Source: Oscillospiraceae bacterium | Lineage (GTDB): Bacteria; Bacillota; Clostridia; Oscillospirales; Ruminococcaceae | Reading direction: 5' to 3' | NCBI GenBank assembly: GCA_024404815.1 | Contig: JAKSPL010000012.1 | Location: 1 to 51,619, forward strand | Length of the DNA stretch: 51,619 nucleotides | Shown: positions 49,777 to 51,619 of the stretch, piece after piece | Numbering within the stretch: position 1 is the stretch's first letter | Layout: each line of letters starts with the position of its first letter | Program-made: the position numbers and the translations under genes | Notes under the pieces: generated by a model | Told to the model about the DNA's origin: nothing | The model's input: the letters and a program-made list of their open reading frames with translations, nothing else | Database searches by the model: none

Positions 49777-50030
49777 TCGTCGATTGCTCCGATACTCCGA
49801 AGCTGTTCGATCAGCTTGGCAGTGTCTGCCGCGATACGTTCCCGCGGTGCATCGTAACGCTTGCACATTTCATCAACGATTGCTTCTTCGGTGGTTTCTT
49901 TTTCCAGACAGCGGAGAATGAAGCCAGCGGTCTGGTTGCCTTTTGCGAGTCCGCGGAATCGGCTGAATGCGTCTACGACAACAGTTTCGCCGCCCGAATT
50001 ATGTGTCAGGAATCCTTCTTTCAGTTTCAT
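49773..50030 (-). CDS. PqqD family peptide-binding protein
   Basis: 85 residues with the PqqD winged-helix pattern: MKLKEGFLTHNSGGETVVVD (beta strands), a central hydrophobic stretch (NQTAGFILRCLEKETTEEAI) and a helical end with YDAPRERIAADTAKLIEQLR. PqqD proteins bind leader peptides for radical-SAM or other maturases of ribosomal peptides. No radical-SAM enzyme or precursor gene is visible in the neighbourhood. It lies 12 nt after the lipoprotein gene and overlaps the peptidase gene, so the three form a compact unit. The pairing of an orphan PqqD with an S24/S26 peptidase is known by co-occurrence in clostridia to my memory, but no function is established. Confidence 0.85.
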   Translation of the reverse strand: MKLKEGFLTHNSGGETVVVDAFSRFRGLAKGNQTAGFILRCLEKETTEEAIVDEMCKRYDAPRERIAADTAKLIEQLRSIGAIDE

Positions 50031-50042
50031 GATGTCTTCTCC

Positions 50043-50624
50043 TTATTCAAACGGTACAAACGGCAGAACGATCGCGCCGTCCTCGTTGGTGGAAAGCTTA
50101 AAATCGTCGTCCTGTTCCTGTGCCTTGGATGAGGTGGTTTTCTGTTCTGCTTCCGACTGTTTCTCGGTCGATTTTGCAGTGGAAACGGTTGTTTTCTGTC
50201 CCGCATCGGAATTCGGAAGTGTGGCAGGTTCGGTCTGCTTCGGCGGTTCAAGCGTCAGGATCACTTCGCCTTCCTCCGTCTGAATCATTCCGCCCTGCTG
50301 TCCATCCTTGTTTCCGGATTTGGAACCATTCTTCGCTGTTGTCGCGGTCGTTCCGGAAGCGTTGGCATTTTTGCTGTCTGTACTGTCACCGCCGCTCTTG
50401 TCGTTGGACATAAGCGGTGTTTCGTCGTCGTCCTCATCCTTGACCTTGCTGCCGCCGTCTGCTGCGGTAGTGTCTGCAGTATCGGTGGTTTCAGCGGTCG
50501 TGGTGACGGCTGTGGTGGTTTCGGCAGGCTGATTGTTCTTCTTATCGCCGCAGCCGCCAAGCAGGCAGACAGATGCCAGCAGCAGCACAGTCAGCGTCAG
50601 ATTTCGTACTTTTGTGTTTTTCAT
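50043..50624 (-). CDS. Thr/Ser/Asp-rich lipoprotein
   Basis: 193 residues from the ATG at 50624 (GGAGAGGG 6 nt upstream). Signal peptide with lipobox LLGGC, Cys at about residue 25. The mature part is low-complexity: Thr/Ala-rich (TTTAETTDTADTTAADG), Asp/Glu-rich and Ser/Lys-rich segments, mostly disordered, with a short less repetitive piece (MIQTEEGEVILTLEPPKQTE) and a C-terminal end NEDGAIVLPFVPFE that looks ordered. No known domain. First gene of the unit with the PqqD-like protein and peptidase. It could be a surface spacer or a substrate of the peptidase; both are guesses. Confidence 0.78.
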   Translation of the reverse strand: MKNTKVRNLTLTVLLLASVCLLGGCGDKKNNQPAETTTAVTTTAETTDTADTTAADGGSKVKDEDDDETPLMSNDKSGGDSTDSKNANASGTTATTAKNGSKSGNKDGQQGGMIQTEEGEVILTLEPPKQTEPATLPNSDAGQKTTVSTAKSTEKQSEAEQKTTSSKAQEQDDDFKLSTNEDGAIVLPFVPFE

Positions 50625-50728
50625 ATGGAACCCTCTCCATTCTGTTTGTATTCTCAAAAATGGATATATATTGTCATTATAACACAGAACTTGTCAAAAG
50701 TAAAGAGGAAACTGCCAGATTCTCAAAA

Positions 50729-50757
50729 TTGACAGTTTCAGAAAACGGTGTTATAAT
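50729..50757 (+). promoter_or_regulatory. Promoter of the sirtuin gene
   Basis: TTGACA (50729-50734), 17-nt spacer, TATAAT (50752-50757). The region is divergent from the lipoprotein gene, whose own promoter I could not define with confidence. Confidence 0.92.
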
Positions 50758-50809
50758 ATGTGCAGGTGCGGTACTCCGCAGCCAATCAAGTGAATGGAGG
50801 GCAATCTTT

Positions 50810-51526
50810 ATGGAAGAACTGGAAAAATTACGCGCAGCGATCGAAAAAGCACAGAAAATGGTATTTTTCGGCGGTGCAGGTGTTTCGACAGAAAGCGGCA
50901 TCCCCGATTTTCGGAGTGTGGACGGTCTGTACCATCAAAAGTACGATTTTCCGCCCGAAACAATTCTCAGCCACAGCTATTTCAAACGGCATACAGAGGA
51001 ATTCTACCGTTTCTACCGCGACAAGATGCTCTACACAGATGCCGAGCCAAATGCGGCGCATAAAAAGCTCGCAGAATGGGAAAAATCAGGCAAACTGACT
51101 GCGGTCATTACGCAGAACATTGACGGACTTCATCAGAAAGCGGGCAGCAAAAACGTGCTGGAACTGCACGGAAGTGTTCTGCGGAATTATTGCATGGACT
51201 GCCGCGAATTTTACGGGCTGGACGCGATCACGGACAGTCAGGGTGTTCCGCGCTGCGCAAAATGCGGCGGTATCATCAAGCCCGATGTGGTACTCTACGA
51301 AGAAGCACTCGATGATACGGTAATGGGACAGGCGATCCGACATATTTCAGAAGCAGATCTCATGATCATCGGCGGCACATCGCTGGCAGTATACCCTGCG
51401 GCAGGACTGATCCGCTTTTTCCGCGGCGATACGATCGTTCTGATCAACCGCGATGCAACGCCGTTCGATTCCAATGCGGACATTGTCCTGCACGAAAAAA
51501 TCGGCGCAGTCTTTTCGGAATTGTAA
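50810..51526 (+). CDS. cobB: NAD-dependent protein deacylase (sirtuin)
   Basis: 238 residues from the ATG at 50810, 9 nt after GGAGG. NAD-binding GAGVSTESGIPDFRS (about 18-32), TQNIDGLH (about 103-110), catalytic His in LELHGSVLRNYC, zinc site CMDC and CAKC, and the late GTSLAVYPAAGLI motif. It removes acyl groups from lysines, with NAD cleaved to nicotinamide and O-acyl-ADP-ribose. Size and motifs fit the bacterial class III/U sirtuins. Monocistronic with a strong promoter; a repeat family A copy begins 16 nt after the stop. Confidence 0.95.
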   Translation: MEELEKLRAAIEKAQKMVFFGGAGVSTESGIPDFRSVDGLYHQKYDFPPETILSHSYFKRHTEEFYRFYRDKMLYTDAEPNAAHKKLAEWEKSGKLTAVITQNIDGLHQKAGSKNVLELHGSVLRNYCMDCREFYGLDAITDSQGVPRCAKCGGIIKPDVVLYEEALDDTVMGQAIRHISEADLMIIGGTSLAVYPAAGLIRFFRGDTIVLINRDATPFDSNADIVLHEKIGAVFSEL

Positions 51527-51542
51527 ACCCTGCATTTTAATG

Positions 51543-51619
51543 TTGTATCTGCGATGCATTTATCATGGAGCTCCGCTCCAAACCTCGCCAAAGGGTATGA
51601 TATACCCTTTGGAATCCCA
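51543..51619 (+). repeat. Repeat family A copy after the sirtuin gene, cut by window end
   Basis: It starts TTGTATCTGCGATGCATTT. Hairpin 1 is TGGAGC/GCTCCA. Hairpin 2 here is CCAAAGGGTAT/ATACCCTTTGG, where other copies have GGGAC/GTCCC: both arms changed together. AATCCCA follows and the window ends. Confidence 0.9.

Overview
The window looks like a chromosome segment of a cellulolytic, cellulosome-forming, Gram-positive anaerobe of the Ruminococcus type (Oscillospiraceae, Firmicutes). This is an inference. It rests on three secreted polysaccharidases that each end in a type I dockerin behind a poly-threonine linker, strong AGGAGG ribosome sites, TTGACA/TATAAT promoters, a T-box leader on aspS, AddAB instead of RecBCD, and a Gram-positive type IV pilus locus without a secretin. 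No rRNA, tRNA, CRISPR array or transposase gene was seen.

Layout. Positions 1-1252 hold two leftward genes of probable phage-tail origin. Positions 1525-6558 hold an SseB-like gene and two tandem paralogous GH5 endoglucanases with dockerins. Positions 6672-21426 are a type IV pilus locus: two pilins, pilT, pilB, a divergent prepilin peptidase gene, then a long leftward operon (pilC, a fused pilM-pilN, pilO, a giant PilX/GspK-like protein, two pseudopilins). That operon starts from a clear promoter and a 155-nt structured leader. Positions 21500-29924 are leftward housekeeping genes: a LacI-type regulator, rlmH, a WalJ-like hydrolase, murA, two cyclophilin-like proteins and aspS with its T-box. 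Positions 29975-46517 run rightward: rubrerythrin, a PARG-like protein, a cytoplasmic LRR protein, addB-addA, a dockerin-bearing pectate lyase, pheS and pheT. Citrate synthase follows. A leftward group (lipoprotein, PqqD-like protein, S24/S26-type peptidase, tgt) comes next, and a sirtuin gene closes the window.

How the parts fit. The two cellulases and the pectate lyase should be exported and docked on a cohesin scaffold to attack plant cell walls. The pilus locus beside the cellulases could supply attachment or movement on fibres. The PilB ATPase carries an N-terminal MshEN-like motif pair, so pilus extension may respond to cyclic di-GMP.

The most unusual signal is a dispersed intergenic repeat (family A, about 150 bp, with a companion family B). 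It is built from several hairpins whose arms differ between copies but still pair. Four of five copies start 2-17 nt after a stop codon in sense orientation. Two full copies end in an intrinsic terminator, and the copy between pheS and pheT lacks exactly that module. It looks like a mobile 3'-UTR/terminator cassette.
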